From an uncultured Clostridia bacterium (GTDB lineage: Bacteria; Bacillota; Clostridia; Christensenellales; Pumilibacteraceae): a stretch of 42,403 nt of DNA. Positions 10,801-18,552 of the stretch are shown in pieces. The notes under the pieces were generated by a model that saw nothing but the letters and a program-made list of their open reading frames with translations, was not told the origin of the DNA and did not search any database. The translations under genes and the position numbers were made by a program. The stretch is taken from contig CAMWMF010000002.1 of the NCBI GenBank assembly GCA_947175335.1, positions 111,969-154,371 of the forward strand. The letters are read 5' to 3'. How positions within the stretch are numbered: position 1 is the stretch's first letter; every line of letters starts with the position of its first letter.

Positions 10801-11127
10801 GGTGTCGGTAAGTACTACCGCACTACCGTCGACAAATTTTACAAGCCAAACTATCAGCAATACTATTGTTACTGCTATATATACAAAAAACAACTTTTGC
10901 GCGTACTTAAACCGTTGGTTGGACAGTATAACACCGACTAAGTACAGTACGTCTACTGCTGTCATAAAAAACGGTAGCCACCAGTACGAGCTTGCCGCGC
11001 CGAACACCCACAGCGCAACGCACGCCGCAAAATCGGCTATCGGCAGTAGCGCCAATCCGATTATCAACCATATTTTATGCCTGCCCGAAAGCATTTCCGT
11101 TACGGGCGAATGTGAAACGTTTTTCAT
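7882..11127 (-). CDS. Five-helix membrane protein with extracellular Ig-like (MBG-type) repeats, 1081 aa
   Basis: Residues 1-170 hold about five hydrophobic helices (roughly 18-40, 48-66, 76-98, 112-130 and 142-166). They are followed by a short beta-rich segment resembling BspA-type repeats (CTVTDIVYGRGDSVVIPYEF, then GVSANIFTYAYVKNVTL). A unique region spans about 290-500. From about residue 510 to the end come six or more Ig-like modules with recurring Y-[ND]-G, ATA and NYT signatures, typical of MBG/YDG-type bacterial surface domains. The odd helix count and surface-type repeats suggest that the large C-terminal part is outside the cell. It is the only membrane protein among soluble helicase, Hsp70-like and zinc-ribbon genes, so a sensor or anchor role is attractive. 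The start ATG follows GGGAGG with long spacing; the gene begins 19 bp after its upstream neighbour. Confidence 0.8.
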   Translation of the reverse strand: MKNVSHSPVTEMLSGRHKIWLIIGLALLPIADFAACVALWVFGAASSYWWLPFFMTAVDVLYLVGVILSNQRFKYAQKLFFVYIAVTIVLLIVWLVKFVDGSAVVLTDTVEAYCGLLHVAGILAVGISYLYASRRLRLGRHIQLVFAIIFSAVVLLAFVVTYGVFVISDGFFGQGHGNLPLVYAYTENNECTVTDIVYGRGDSVVIPYEFNGRKVTGVSANIFTYAYVKNVTLNCDPDVELCADMHSEAFNTNVNIYVDKKDVDTIKQKLYTRDSGNYSRYRHELGNRVQPIGLDNDEVYITFNYDRDAYDTARGKIIPTWFGKKGDTFRLSDIDGVDYAEHSDADSDDDLYYCYNHVGNGGGYMMSELKDGDKALDGITVDQSRGIAVSFQKIYKVFAGESNDTKYKTDEYFPFATVNGVKQDYKLTVMDKADELLDSFDRGEAFTRTMHYTLFNGNVPREFTSLSALLREGYSQVTIAPDWELTKPQVTLTSVTAADDIIYGDDFILDAAVTHPIGDVQIEYEWYDDTQRIGYDRILQANAESTGMHTYTAIVKVSAPEVTSCISGNAAEIKVNVNKRPLTITWEHKSIETMGGEAQVYGTESVYDGNQRGIQPKAQNVVNNDYIFLMGYTGGHAGTFTEKATLTNNVIAAKYYIAEGETYTYTIHPYPVQLTWDNDTEFEYDGNVHGPTAHALDLSGEELEILYSGRQTDAGENYTATAILANADYTINESSVKSKGFKITPTQVSVTWGRTTLTYNGDPQAPEATALGVGGVKVNLDISGKQTNANKFGEDDVTTTYTATAASANKNYTLDPTTTSTEFTISPYVLVYIQWANSVVTYNGQSQLPTATVTGAKNQNVPLTVIIEDHPLGAVDAGQYIATATVADPNYTIYDGPLFALDDEIQSTLTAAQWQFYILPMEVRAQWGNTTLTYNGEWQVPSATAKGVNGEDLPLTVTGALKIGNGTANAEFTAKQNNYTLTDAKRTFTIQRKVLNISIDNVTVEYGQKPNYTYSITGVVDGEYVTVTLKVNYLADSNGNIPVGEYTITATLSISDSTSYSLNIVQSGKLTVTAAAESTEE

Positions 11128-11146
11128 TGCCGCTTTTTACCCTCCC

Positions 11147-12784
11147 TCACTTTACCTTTTTGGGCGGTCTGATATAGCCGTAATCGCGCGCGTCCAGCTT
11201 GTTGAACACAAATCTCTCGTTGCCCAGCTCGAAGATGATAATATTGCTGTCTTCCTTACAGCATTTTTTGTCCTTGATATGCTTGAACCTTGTATGCAGG
11301 GACAGCATTTTGCCGTACTTGCGGTACAGCTTTTTGCCCTCGTCGGTGACCTCGGTGTCGCCGCAAAGCCTGCAATAACCGTTTTTGCCGGTATGCTCGC
11401 CGTAAGTCCTGCCGCAGCACTTGCACTTTTTCACCTTGCCGTCGGTGAGCACAAACGCTTGCTCGTCCAGGTTGAGCGCCGAAGTCAAGCTGCCGCCGTC
11501 CGTGCCCGAAAATATATTGTAGTACACTACTTCGGGATAAGGACAGCCCTTGCACTTGCGGTAAACCTTGCCGTCGCCGTCCGTGTACTCCACGGCCTGG
11601 CTCGAACATATAAGCCGCGAGCAATCGCTGTTGCGCATATTGTCCTTGCACGCTATCTTAAACAAGTGCCGCGATAATAGCGCCGAATTCTTGATCATTG
11701 CTATATCCTCGTCGGCGAGGCCGAGATTGCGCTCCGAAAAATCCAGCTCGTAGCCGCCGTCAAACTCGTCTTGATCGAACAGCACGTTGTTGTTTTCCAC
11801 CAAAAGCACGCCGTCCTTACTGCAATTTGTGCAGTATAGGCTTATGCTGTTATTGAGCCCGACAACCAGCTTTAACACGTTTTTGCCGCCTACGCTTACC
11901 GCATAGGAAAAGTTTTGCCATTCCACGTGCGATATGCCAAGCACCGTTACGTGCGTACATTCCAGCTCCTTTTCCTCGCTTGTCGCAAGTAGCTTTAACA
12001 TTTTTTCTATCTTGGGCAAGTAAGCGGGATTGAACATTATGTAATCGGCGCATGCCGCGTCCTCGAAAAGACTGCCGGCACGGTTGAGTACCGAATTTAC
12101 AAGCTGACCGTCAACAAGCTCCCCGCCGTCGCTCTGTCCGTCGTCGGACGGCACCGCAGCGTTTATATAATCGTCTATGCCCTTGGCTTCTTCGCGTTTT
12201 ATAGGAACAAACTTGCCGTCGCGCCCTACTCGAAAGTACAGCTTGCCCAAGAGCGGCTCGGACTCGGCGCCGCCGTTTATTTCCAAACGCATCGATACGG
12301 CATAATAGTTTTCGGCCTCGGGCGTATACCTTTCGGACACGGCAAACGGCGCGTCGATAACACGCTTTAAAAACAAGTCCGAAAATTTTTTGATAACGCT
12401 TTCCACCGCGCCGCCGACGGCCGCCGCACGGCTGTCCGCGCTTTGGCGGAATTCTATAAGCGAGTAGTATTTGTGGTAGTCCGCGCCGACGTCTGCGATA
12501 AGCTGCTCCCAGTCCGCGCTGCTGCTGTCAAAGCTTTTGCCGCGAAGTCCCGCAAACCAGCTTGCGCCGTCCTTGTCGAACCTGAGCTCGTTTTCCTCGC
12601 CGCCCCTTGCGCCGTTTAAGCCGTGCTCGTCCTCGCAGTACACAAATACATTGGTCGCCGTTACTATTTCGGTATCGGTGACCCGCTTAATATTAACCTT
12701 GTCGGACAAAAATCCTTTTTTATACAGACTGCAAATGCTTTTGAATTCCTTTTCGTATTCGCAGCCTACGTTAATTCTTGCCAT
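11147..12784 (-). CDS. Cys-rich (zinc-ribbon) protein of unknown function, 545 aa
   Basis: No known family is recognised. The N-terminal 300 residues are an alpha/beta region without motifs. The C-terminal half carries several Cys pairs suited to zinc binding: C318/C321, C379/C388/C393, C411/C414, and C454/C457 with C471/C474 (CKCCGRTYGEH...CRLC). The last pair looks like a true zinc ribbon. It is soluble with no signal peptide. The ATG at 12784 has an AAGGAG site 6 bp upstream and begins 3 bp after the stop of the SNF2 helicase gene. The shared Cys-rich character of this protein and the tail of the helicase suggests that they bind the same partner or nucleic acid, but nothing in the sequence proves this. 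Confidence 0.75.
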   Translation of the reverse strand: MARINVGCEYEKEFKSICSLYKKGFLSDKVNIKRVTDTEIVTATNVFVYCEDEHGLNGARGGEENELRFDKDGASWFAGLRGKSFDSSSADWEQLIADVGADYHKYYSLIEFRQSADSRAAAVGGAVESVIKKFSDLFLKRVIDAPFAVSERYTPEAENYYAVSMRLEINGGAESEPLLGKLYFRVGRDGKFVPIKREEAKGIDDYINAAVPSDDGQSDGGELVDGQLVNSVLNRAGSLFEDAACADYIMFNPAYLPKIEKMLKLLATSEEKELECTHVTVLGISHVEWQNFSYAVSVGGKNVLKLVVGLNNSISLYCTNCSKDGVLLVENNNVLFDQDEFDGGYELDFSERNLGLADEDIAMIKNSALLSRHLFKIACKDNMRNSDCSRLICSSQAVEYTDGDGKVYRKCKGCPYPEVVYYNIFSGTDGGSLTSALNLDEQAFVLTDGKVKKCKCCGRTYGEHTGKNGYCRLCGDTEVTDEGKKLYRKYGKMLSLHTRFKHIKDKKCCKEDSNIIIFELGNERFVFNKLDARDYGYIRPPKKVK

Positions 12785-12787
12785 GGT

Positions 12788-15718
12788 CTACTCCTTTTCG
12801 CCGTCGTCGCGTTCGAGAATGCGTCTTACGTCGGTGACGATTTCCGCTTGCTCGCCGAGGTTTTGGCAAAATCCCTCGCCGCCGTCATGATCGAACTTCC
12901 ACAGCTCGGATATGAATGTGGCAAAGGTGCGCGCTACGACAGGCCTAAGCTTGCCGTGGTTGCGGCGGGTCGAACAGCCGGGCATCGGGCAGTCCGCCTC
13001 CCACTTGTCGTTAAACTCCAATGCGTACGGCTTGGGGCTGCATCCTGCGTAATCGCAGTCCGAGCACCGTCCGCCCTCGCCCGCTTCGCCGATAATTTGC
13101 TCCTTGGGCAAGCCTGCGATTTTACATTTGTCCCAGCAATCCTCGTTGTCGCACATTGCGCAAATGCGCATAAGCTCGACGTCCGACACGTTGCTGACGT
13201 CTTTGAAACGTTTAAGCGCCGGGCACTTGCCGTACATATGCCCGCCCTTGTTGAACCGCTTGCAGTGCGATATTGCGCAAATCTTGCGGCAGTATATCGA
13301 CCTGTCGCCCTTTTCGCCCGAATTGCACATCCTGCCGCGTTCGCCGTTTTCCACGTTGGAAAAACACATATATCCGTCGGACACCGAGCGCGTCAGCACC
13401 GTGCCGCAGCTGTCGCACTTAAAGTCGTATACTGTTATCTCGCACATTTCCGTGCCGTTGCCGTAGGCGTCTATGCACTGCGTTTCGGCGCGGCATACAA
13501 GCGCGTCCTTCTTTTTGCGCTTTTCGTCGTATGCCTCCTTGGACATCAAAACGACCCTGCCGCACGCGTTGCACCTTAGCGCCACCATTTGGTCGGAGTT
13601 GCTGCCCGCAAGTATTGTCGCGTCACCCGTGTTGCCCGAAAGCAAGCCTATCTCGGCAAAGTACGCAAGCGCAAAGCCTTCCAGCTTGCTCATGTCAGCA
13701 AGCGAGTACACCGTTACGTCGTTCTTTTGCCCGAGGCGGAATATACGGCCGATACGCTGATCCATAGCAAGCGGATCGTACGTTACTTGGTAGTTTATTA
13801 TTATGCTCGATTCTTGCAGGTTGGCGCCCTCGGTGTACTTGGCGTCCTTTACTATAAGTATGGCGTCCGACCGCTTTTCCGAATTGAATTCGCGTTCCAC
13901 CGCGTGCACGTCTGCGGCGTCGTCGCCCACTATTATCCTGTCTTTAAGCTCGGGGTCGCGCAACAGTGCATCGCACACCTCGTCGTATATGCGTTCTGAT
14001 TTTCCGAGGTTGTAATCGAAAAACACCAGTACGCGTTTGTCCTTGTGCTGCTTTAATATGCGCACCGCGGTTTGGAACTTGCTGTCCTTTACGCTTTCGC
14101 TTTGTAGCACTGGCAAAAAATACGTTTGCTTGGCGACCGCGCCGTGCGTGTTGCGTAGGCGGTCGGCATAGTACGTTATATAACCGCTTTTTGTGTGTAT
14201 GGATTTTGTTTGCGGGTCGCTTGCCGCCAGCTTGTTGAGTATACTGTTGAGCACGTGCGAATACGCCTGCTCCACCGAAAGATTGCCGCGCAGGTTCTTT
14301 ACGTAGTCTATAAGCGACAGCTCCTCCGACCCCACCTTGACAACCGGTTGCCCGCCTTCCGCCACGTGCGAAAAGTCGACAGTAACCTTCTTTTCGTTAA
14401 GTCCGGTTATGCTTACCGTTTCGGGTATGCTCGACATCGGATAGAAAAAGTAGTTATGTACCGATTTGCGTTTGGAAAGCTTGTTAGGCTGGCGTATCAT
14501 TATCGAGCGCAGCACGCCGTTGTGATAGGCGTCCGATATGCGCTTTAACACGTCGTCTTTAAGCGTGACGGTGAGTCCGGTAATTTTGTCCGTCGACACC
14601 TTTTTGCCGCCGTACTTTGCGGCGTTTAAAAAGTCGTCTATATACTGCGCCCTGTCGTACGGCGATTTGTCGTTAAAGTCACTCACCTTGCCCGTTTCGC
14701 GCAGGTATGAGCCAAGCTCGTCTAAGTACCGCTCCATAACCACCGAATACTTTACCCTGCGGATAAAGTCGGTAATATTGGTCGCGCCGTAGCACACCGT
14801 GTCCTTGTAATATTGCTTTTCCTCTATGTACTGCGTAGTGCGCTCGCTGTCGTCCTTTTCGTCGAAGTCGGACGGATTGCCGCCCTTGCAACGCACAAAG
14901 TACCACAAGCGAAACATGTTTTCGAGATTGCCCGAGTGCGGCGTTGCGGTAAGCAGCAGGCAGTACGTTGCGCCCGCACGCTTTTTGGTCTGCATCATCT
15001 CGGACAGCATGCGCATTGCGCCGGCATACTTGCCCGCGTCCTCGCTGAAATGGTGCGCCTCGTCAACTACAACCACGTCCACCAAAAAGTCGGGGCTGTA
15101 CCGCCACTGCGCAAATATGTCTACGTCCACAATTATGGGACGCTTGGGGCGAATAAACTTGCCCTGCTTGCTAACGCCGACAGCAGCCAGCACGTCTTGA
15201 AGCGTGGGATATTCTCCGTCGGACTTTTGCACCTTGTACAGGACGTCCTTGCCCATGCCGAACTTGTTTTCCAGCACGTCCACCCAACTGTTAAGCACTT
15301 GGTCGGGCGTGACGACAATAAGCGATTTCATTTTGCCGCGCACGGCCAGCTCGCTGAGTATTACGCCCGCTTCAAACGTTTTGCCACTGCCCACGACGTC
15401 GGCAAGCAAGCCGAACCCGCGCAGGTCGCGCAAAAACTTTTCAGCCGCCGATTGCTGGTGCGACAGTATTACGCTGCCGCCGGTGCCGTGTATATCCGCG
15501 TCCACGCCTATGCCGTACTCCGCCTTGCCCTTGCGCCTTTTGTAGTGAGAGCAGTCTATTAAAAGCTCGTGAAAATCGTCGTGGCTGTCCAACGCCTCCA
15601 CGCTTTGCTGGGCCTCCGCAACCTGCTTTGTAAACTTCTTTTTGTATTGCAGGTTGCTGCGCTGTATGTCGGCGGAAAACGCCGTGTCTGTAAATGTAAG
15701 CTTATAATTTTCGTCCAT
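12788..15718 (-). CDS. SNF2-family DEAH helicase/translocase with Cys-rich C-terminal tail, 976 aa
   Basis: This is a superfamily-2, SNF2/RapA-like ATPase. A Q-motif-like HQQSAAEKFLRD lies at 87-98. Walker A is DVVGSGKT (107-114), the Walker B box is VVDEAHHF with DEAH at 219-222, and motif III is LTATPHSGN (256-264). The second RecA domain has RVLVFFDYN (562-570), EGANLQ (630-635) and the arginine-finger motif QRIGRIFRLGQ (654-664). Such enzymes translocate on double-stranded DNA. Residues 716-920 are exceptional: about 25 Cys in CxxC-like pairs that could form several zinc ribbons. The start ATG has an AGGAG site about 8 bp away. The gene starts 28 bp after the Hsp70-like gene and ends 3 bp before the next one. 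Nucleosome remodelling is excluded in a bacterium; a role on nucleic acid or nucleoprotein in a conflict system is an inference. Confidence 0.88.
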   Translation of the reverse strand: MDENYKLTFTDTAFSADIQRSNLQYKKKFTKQVAEAQQSVEALDSHDDFHELLIDCSHYKRRKGKAEYGIGVDADIHGTGGSVILSHQQSAAEKFLRDLRGFGLLADVVGSGKTFEAGVILSELAVRGKMKSLIVVTPDQVLNSWVDVLENKFGMGKDVLYKVQKSDGEYPTLQDVLAAVGVSKQGKFIRPKRPIIVDVDIFAQWRYSPDFLVDVVVVDEAHHFSEDAGKYAGAMRMLSEMMQTKKRAGATYCLLLTATPHSGNLENMFRLWYFVRCKGGNPSDFDEKDDSERTTQYIEEKQYYKDTVCYGATNITDFIRRVKYSVVMERYLDELGSYLRETGKVSDFNDKSPYDRAQYIDDFLNAAKYGGKKVSTDKITGLTVTLKDDVLKRISDAYHNGVLRSIMIRQPNKLSKRKSVHNYFFYPMSSIPETVSITGLNEKKVTVDFSHVAEGGQPVVKVGSEELSLIDYVKNLRGNLSVEQAYSHVLNSILNKLAASDPQTKSIHTKSGYITYYADRLRNTHGAVAKQTYFLPVLQSESVKDSKFQTAVRILKQHKDKRVLVFFDYNLGKSERIYDEVCDALLRDPELKDRIIVGDDAADVHAVEREFNSEKRSDAILIVKDAKYTEGANLQESSIIINYQVTYDPLAMDQRIGRIFRLGQKNDVTVYSLADMSKLEGFALAYFAEIGLLSGNTGDATILAGSNSDQMVALRCNACGRVVLMSKEAYDEKRKKKDALVCRAETQCIDAYGNGTEMCEITVYDFKCDSCGTVLTRSVSDGYMCFSNVENGERGRMCNSGEKGDRSIYCRKICAISHCKRFNKGGHMYGKCPALKRFKDVSNVSDVELMRICAMCDNEDCWDKCKIAGLPKEQIIGEAGEGGRCSDCDYAGCSPKPYALEFNDKWEADCPMPGCSTRRNHGKLRPVVARTFATFISELWKFDHDGGEGFCQNLGEQAEIVTDVRRILERDDGEKE

Positions 15719-15746
15719 TTCTCACTCTCCTTATCCGCTTCTCTCA

Positions 15747-17747
15747 CTAAGTCAACTGCGTTTCTATGTTGAATGCAAAGTCGATTTCACGCTTTTGCAC
15801 CGTTTCGCGTCCGCTGTATTTGCTATCGCCCAGATACTCTATTACCGTAAACTCGCCGCCGTTGCGCTTTTTGTCGTTGCGTGCGTACGCTTTGGCGTAG
15901 CCGTCGCCGTCGATTTCCACGCCCAGCTGCAAATACACTTCTTTGATTATGCGCACCCGCTTGCCGTTGTAGTAGTATTTGGCACGGCTGCCGTTATTCA
16001 TATTGTCTATGCTGCCGTTAAGTACGCGCAAGCCTATTTCGCGTTGAAGCTTGTTAAGCATAGTCTTGTTATCGGTGTCCACAACCAACAGGTTTTCGCC
16101 GCCCGACCGTGCGTACGTTATAAGCGGCGCTTTGCGCGAATGCTCTATATCCTGCGCCGAGTAGAACGTGCTCATAATGTGCATTGCCGCCGACTGCTCG
16201 GAATCGTCGCCCGTCGTTATACCGCCCTTGTCGCCGTCCTTGGGTGTGTAGTACGTAGCGCCGCTTTGCGGGATCCTCGTGCCCTTGTTTACAAGCACGC
16301 GGAAAAACGGTATTACGTTATTGCCGTTGCCTACAACGCGGAACAGTCGCACGCCGTACGTAAGCGCGAGCACCATGTCGATAGTCATGCCGCACATCGA
16401 CGCTACCGCGCAACCGAGCGACGGCGCGTACAGCGCATCCTCATGCCCCAGAATGTTGAATCCGTCGTTCTTAACGCCAACGTATTCGCTGTCGTCCTTT
16501 TCAAATGTGCATACCTTTACGCCGAGCGGTTCTATAAACCTACGTATATACTTCATAAGACCGTACGTTTCCACCGGCCCGCCGGTAATGAAAATCCTTT
16601 TCACGTCGGTGTTTATAGGTCTTATAAGCTCGTCGGTTATGTAGTTGACTATCTTGCGCGCAACGCCGTTGTTGTCCGTAATGCCCACGCACTTTTCAAA
16701 CTGCTCGCGCGTTATCGTCCGCTGTATCAGCAAATCCCGCGACGCCGAAATGGGCACGCCGTAACGGAATGCACGACTGTCGTATATGGGCATGCCAAGC
16801 ACCATTTTTGCCGACTTGATGTCTTTGACAAACAAATACTGCTTGGTGTTCAGCGCCGATTCGGAAAGGTGTCCTTCCTGCCCGCTGGACGGTCTGCCCA
16901 TCGTTTCACGCCCCGACATTTGACCTTCTATGTACTGTGCCACCGCGTCATCTATGTCCTTGCCGCCTATGGGCGCGGGCTCATTGTGGCCGTCGACGCC
17001 GTCCACCGATATGCCGCTGCCCGAAAAGGTAACCTTAACAAGCGAAATGCGCTCCTCGCCGATATTGAATATTATCGACTTATCGTCCTTTGCCATTCGC
17101 CCCGAATACTTGGCGTACGCGCACAACGCCTTTGCCATACTCATTACCGATTGCGGCTTGGTGTCGAACGCAAGCGTTACCAGCCGTTTCAGCTCGTTTA
17201 TGTACGCGTTGTCCGAGAACATGGGATACACAAGGCTGGGCGTTATTTCCGCCGTAGCATTCGACTTTTTTAACAGCTTTTCCAGCCGATTTTCCACCAC
17301 GCCATGCACGTACTTGAAAAACATTTCGCATACCTCGGACGGAGTTTGCGGCGCGGTGAATGTTCTGTCCATGCGCACCGCCTCGTCCATATCGTCGGTC
17401 AAACGAACACGCTGCGGAAAGTAGAATTTGGGAAACCTGGTCTTTTTAAAGTAGTAATTGCGGTTGCTCTTTTGCGTTGCGGTGTTTGCCGCCGGCTGCA
17501 ACAACCGAAGCAAATCGCAAATTTTGACAACGGTAATAAACGGCTTGTCGCCGACCGAGTTCACCTCGTCGCCGAACAGCCACTTTTGTTCATCGACGTC
17601 GTAGTACGCCACCGACGGCACGGCAGTCATAGTAAGCGGGTCGCCCACTATCTTGCCCGTGTGTTCGTCGCCGTCGTTAAACGCATACGCGATTTTGATT
17701 GTGTCGCTCCCGAGATCGAGAGCTATGTGTACCGATTGTTTTGACAT
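15747..17747 (-). CDS. Hsp70/actin-superfamily ATPase (DnaK-like), 666 aa, first gene of the operon
   Basis: Phosphate-1 is IALDLGSDTIKIAYAF (8-23), phosphate-2 is SIIFNIGEERISL (224-236), the GGKDIDDAVAQYI segment (261-273) matches the Hsp70 lobe II GG-D-D motif, and the adenosine motif is IFITGGPV (385-392). VNKGTRIP (486-493) resembles the start of the Hsp70 substrate-binding beta domain. The last 150 residues look beta-rich and there is no DnaK-type EEVD-like tail. It is therefore a divergent stand-alone Hsp70 homologue, not the housekeeping dnaK, and no grpE or dnaJ is nearby. The usual Asp of phosphate-2 is Asn228 here, which could alter ATP hydrolysis. A perfect promoter lies about 40 bp upstream of the start. 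The ATG has only a distant AAGGGA site, so initiation may be modest. Its role is probably regulated binding of partner proteins in the operon. Confidence 0.88.
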   Translation of the reverse strand: MSKQSVHIALDLGSDTIKIAYAFNDGDEHTGKIVGDPLTMTAVPSVAYYDVDEQKWLFGDEVNSVGDKPFITVVKICDLLRLLQPAANTATQKSNRNYYFKKTRFPKFYFPQRVRLTDDMDEAVRMDRTFTAPQTPSEVCEMFFKYVHGVVENRLEKLLKKSNATAEITPSLVYPMFSDNAYINELKRLVTLAFDTKPQSVMSMAKALCAYAKYSGRMAKDDKSIIFNIGEERISLVKVTFSGSGISVDGVDGHNEPAPIGGKDIDDAVAQYIEGQMSGRETMGRPSSGQEGHLSESALNTKQYLFVKDIKSAKMVLGMPIYDSRAFRYGVPISASRDLLIQRTITREQFEKCVGITDNNGVARKIVNYITDELIRPINTDVKRIFITGGPVETYGLMKYIRRFIEPLGVKVCTFEKDDSEYVGVKNDGFNILGHEDALYAPSLGCAVASMCGMTIDMVLALTYGVRLFRVVGNGNNVIPFFRVLVNKGTRIPQSGATYYTPKDGDKGGITTGDDSEQSAAMHIMSTFYSAQDIEHSRKAPLITYARSGGENLLVVDTDNKTMLNKLQREIGLRVLNGSIDNMNNGSRAKYYYNGKRVRIIKEVYLQLGVEIDGDGYAKAYARNDKKRNGGEFTVIEYLGDSKYSGRETVQKREIDFAFNIETQLT

Positions 17748-17794
17748 TGCCGCTTATATTTCCCTTGTCGTCAGACTATAATACGTCTACTTAA

Positions 17795-17823
17795 ATTATA
17801 TCACCGCTATACTTGTATGTCAA
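17795..17823 (-). promoter_or_regulatory. Consensus sigma-A type promoter of the eight-gene operon
   Basis: On the minus strand, TTGACA (17818-17823) is followed after exactly 17 bp by TATAAT (17795-17800). Both boxes are perfect, so the basal promoter is predicted to be strong. Transcription should begin near 17788, giving a leader of about 40 nt. A small dyad, AGAC (17773-17776) and GTCT (17785-17788), covers the first 15 transcribed bases and could be an operator or a 5' hairpin. Confidence 0.8.
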
Positions 17824-18136
17824 TTTGAGAAAGATTAGATTTACATTAGAAAAGCTCACCGAAAATTCTAAGAATTGAAAAATAATTCGGAATTCGGAAT
17901 GCTGAATTCGGAATTATCGCGATAATTGCTTACAGTTTCTTACCGTATACAACCGTGAAAATAGATTACATAAACTTAAAAAGGATGAGACTCTTCGCGT
18001 TGCTCAGAGTGACAAGAAAAGCTTAGTCGAATACGCGACCAACACACCACTTTTGTCATTCTGAACGCAGTGAAGAATCTCATCCTTAATGCGGCGAAGC
18101 CGCCTAATTCTTAATTCTGCATTTTGAATTCTTAAT
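17824..18136. repeat. Intergenic repeat cluster: AATTCGGAATT unit and stem-forming repeat
   Basis: No gene is seen here. At 17879-17922 lie repeated AATTCGGAATTCGGAAT units, with a near-identical copy at 20792-20826. At 17982-18022 and 18051-18088 are two arms of an imperfect inverted repeat: GGATGAGACTCTTCGCG pairs with GAAGAATCTCATCC, and CAGAGTGACAAG pairs with TTGTCATTCTGA. The arms would form a stem of about 38 bp around a 28-nt loop. A related single arm recurs at 28386-28432. From 18090 the sequence is again made of TTAATTCTGCATT-type units that run into the next gene. Confidence 0.75.
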
Positions 18137-18502
18137 TTATTTCTCGTCCTTGTTTTCCGATTCTGCATTCTGCATTCTTAATTCTGCATTCGATTGCTCC
18201 GTTTTTTCGTCCTCGGGAGTATCTGCCTTTTCCTTTTCGGCTTCGGCTGCGGCAAGCTGCGCTTCGTTCTCCTTGCGGATTTTTTCCATTTCTATTTCGT
18301 TGTTAATTTGTGTAACGGAATAGCCCCTGCCGCTTATCTTGATGAGCATAAACAACGCCAATGCCACCGCGCCGCCGCCGATTGCGACGTACGTAAATAT
18401 ATTGCTATACACGCCCGCGAGCGACAACGTGAGCGATACCACAAACACCGCCATAAATACCAGCGCGATTATTGCTATTATCCTTGCCGTCTTATCTTTC
18501 AT
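18137..18502 (-). CDS. Small membrane protein with charged tail, 121 aa
   Basis: Two membrane helices (about residues 7-28 and 35-56) are followed by a cytoplasmic, Glu/Lys/Ala-rich coiled-coil tail. I recognise no family. I choose the ATG at 18502, not the in-frame start 21 bp upstream, because TATAAT at 18509-18514 ends only 6 bp before this ATG and would overlap the longer form. The mRNA would then be leaderless. The C-terminal 18 residues (AELRMQNAE region) are encoded by the AATTC/GCATTC-type repeat family that also fills the following spacer, so the repeat seems to have invaded and extended the 3' end. The gene stands alone between the pgk terminator and the repeat cluster. Confidence 0.65.
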   Translation of the reverse strand: MKDKTARIIAIIALVFMAVFVVSLTLSLAGVYSNIFTYVAIGGGAVALALFMLIKISGRGYSVTQINNEIEMEKIRKENEAQLAAAEAEKEKADTPEDEKTEQSNAELRMQNAESENKDEK

Positions 18503-18508
18503 AACTGT

Positions 18509-18537
18509 ATTATACATTACCACGCCGCAAAACGCAA
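18509..18537 (-). promoter_or_regulatory. Promoter of the small membrane protein gene (leaderless)
   Basis: On the minus strand, TTGCGT (18532-18537) and TATAAT (18509-18514) are 17 bp apart. The predicted transcription start, about 7 bp after the -10 box, falls on the A of the ATG at 18502, so no Shine-Dalgarno sequence could be transcribed. Confidence 0.65.
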
Positions 18538-18552
18538 GCGTATACGCGAATT

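Noticed and set aside
15795-17273. Long plus-strand open frame (492 codons) opposite the Hsp70-like gene
   Set aside because: It is the antisense of a gene with clear Hsp70 motifs; its composition (His, Arg, Val, Tyr rich) is typical of a mirrored frame.
17879-18200. CRISPR array
   Set aside because: The repeated AATTC-type units are short, contiguous and degenerate with no regular spacers, and no cas gene is nearby.
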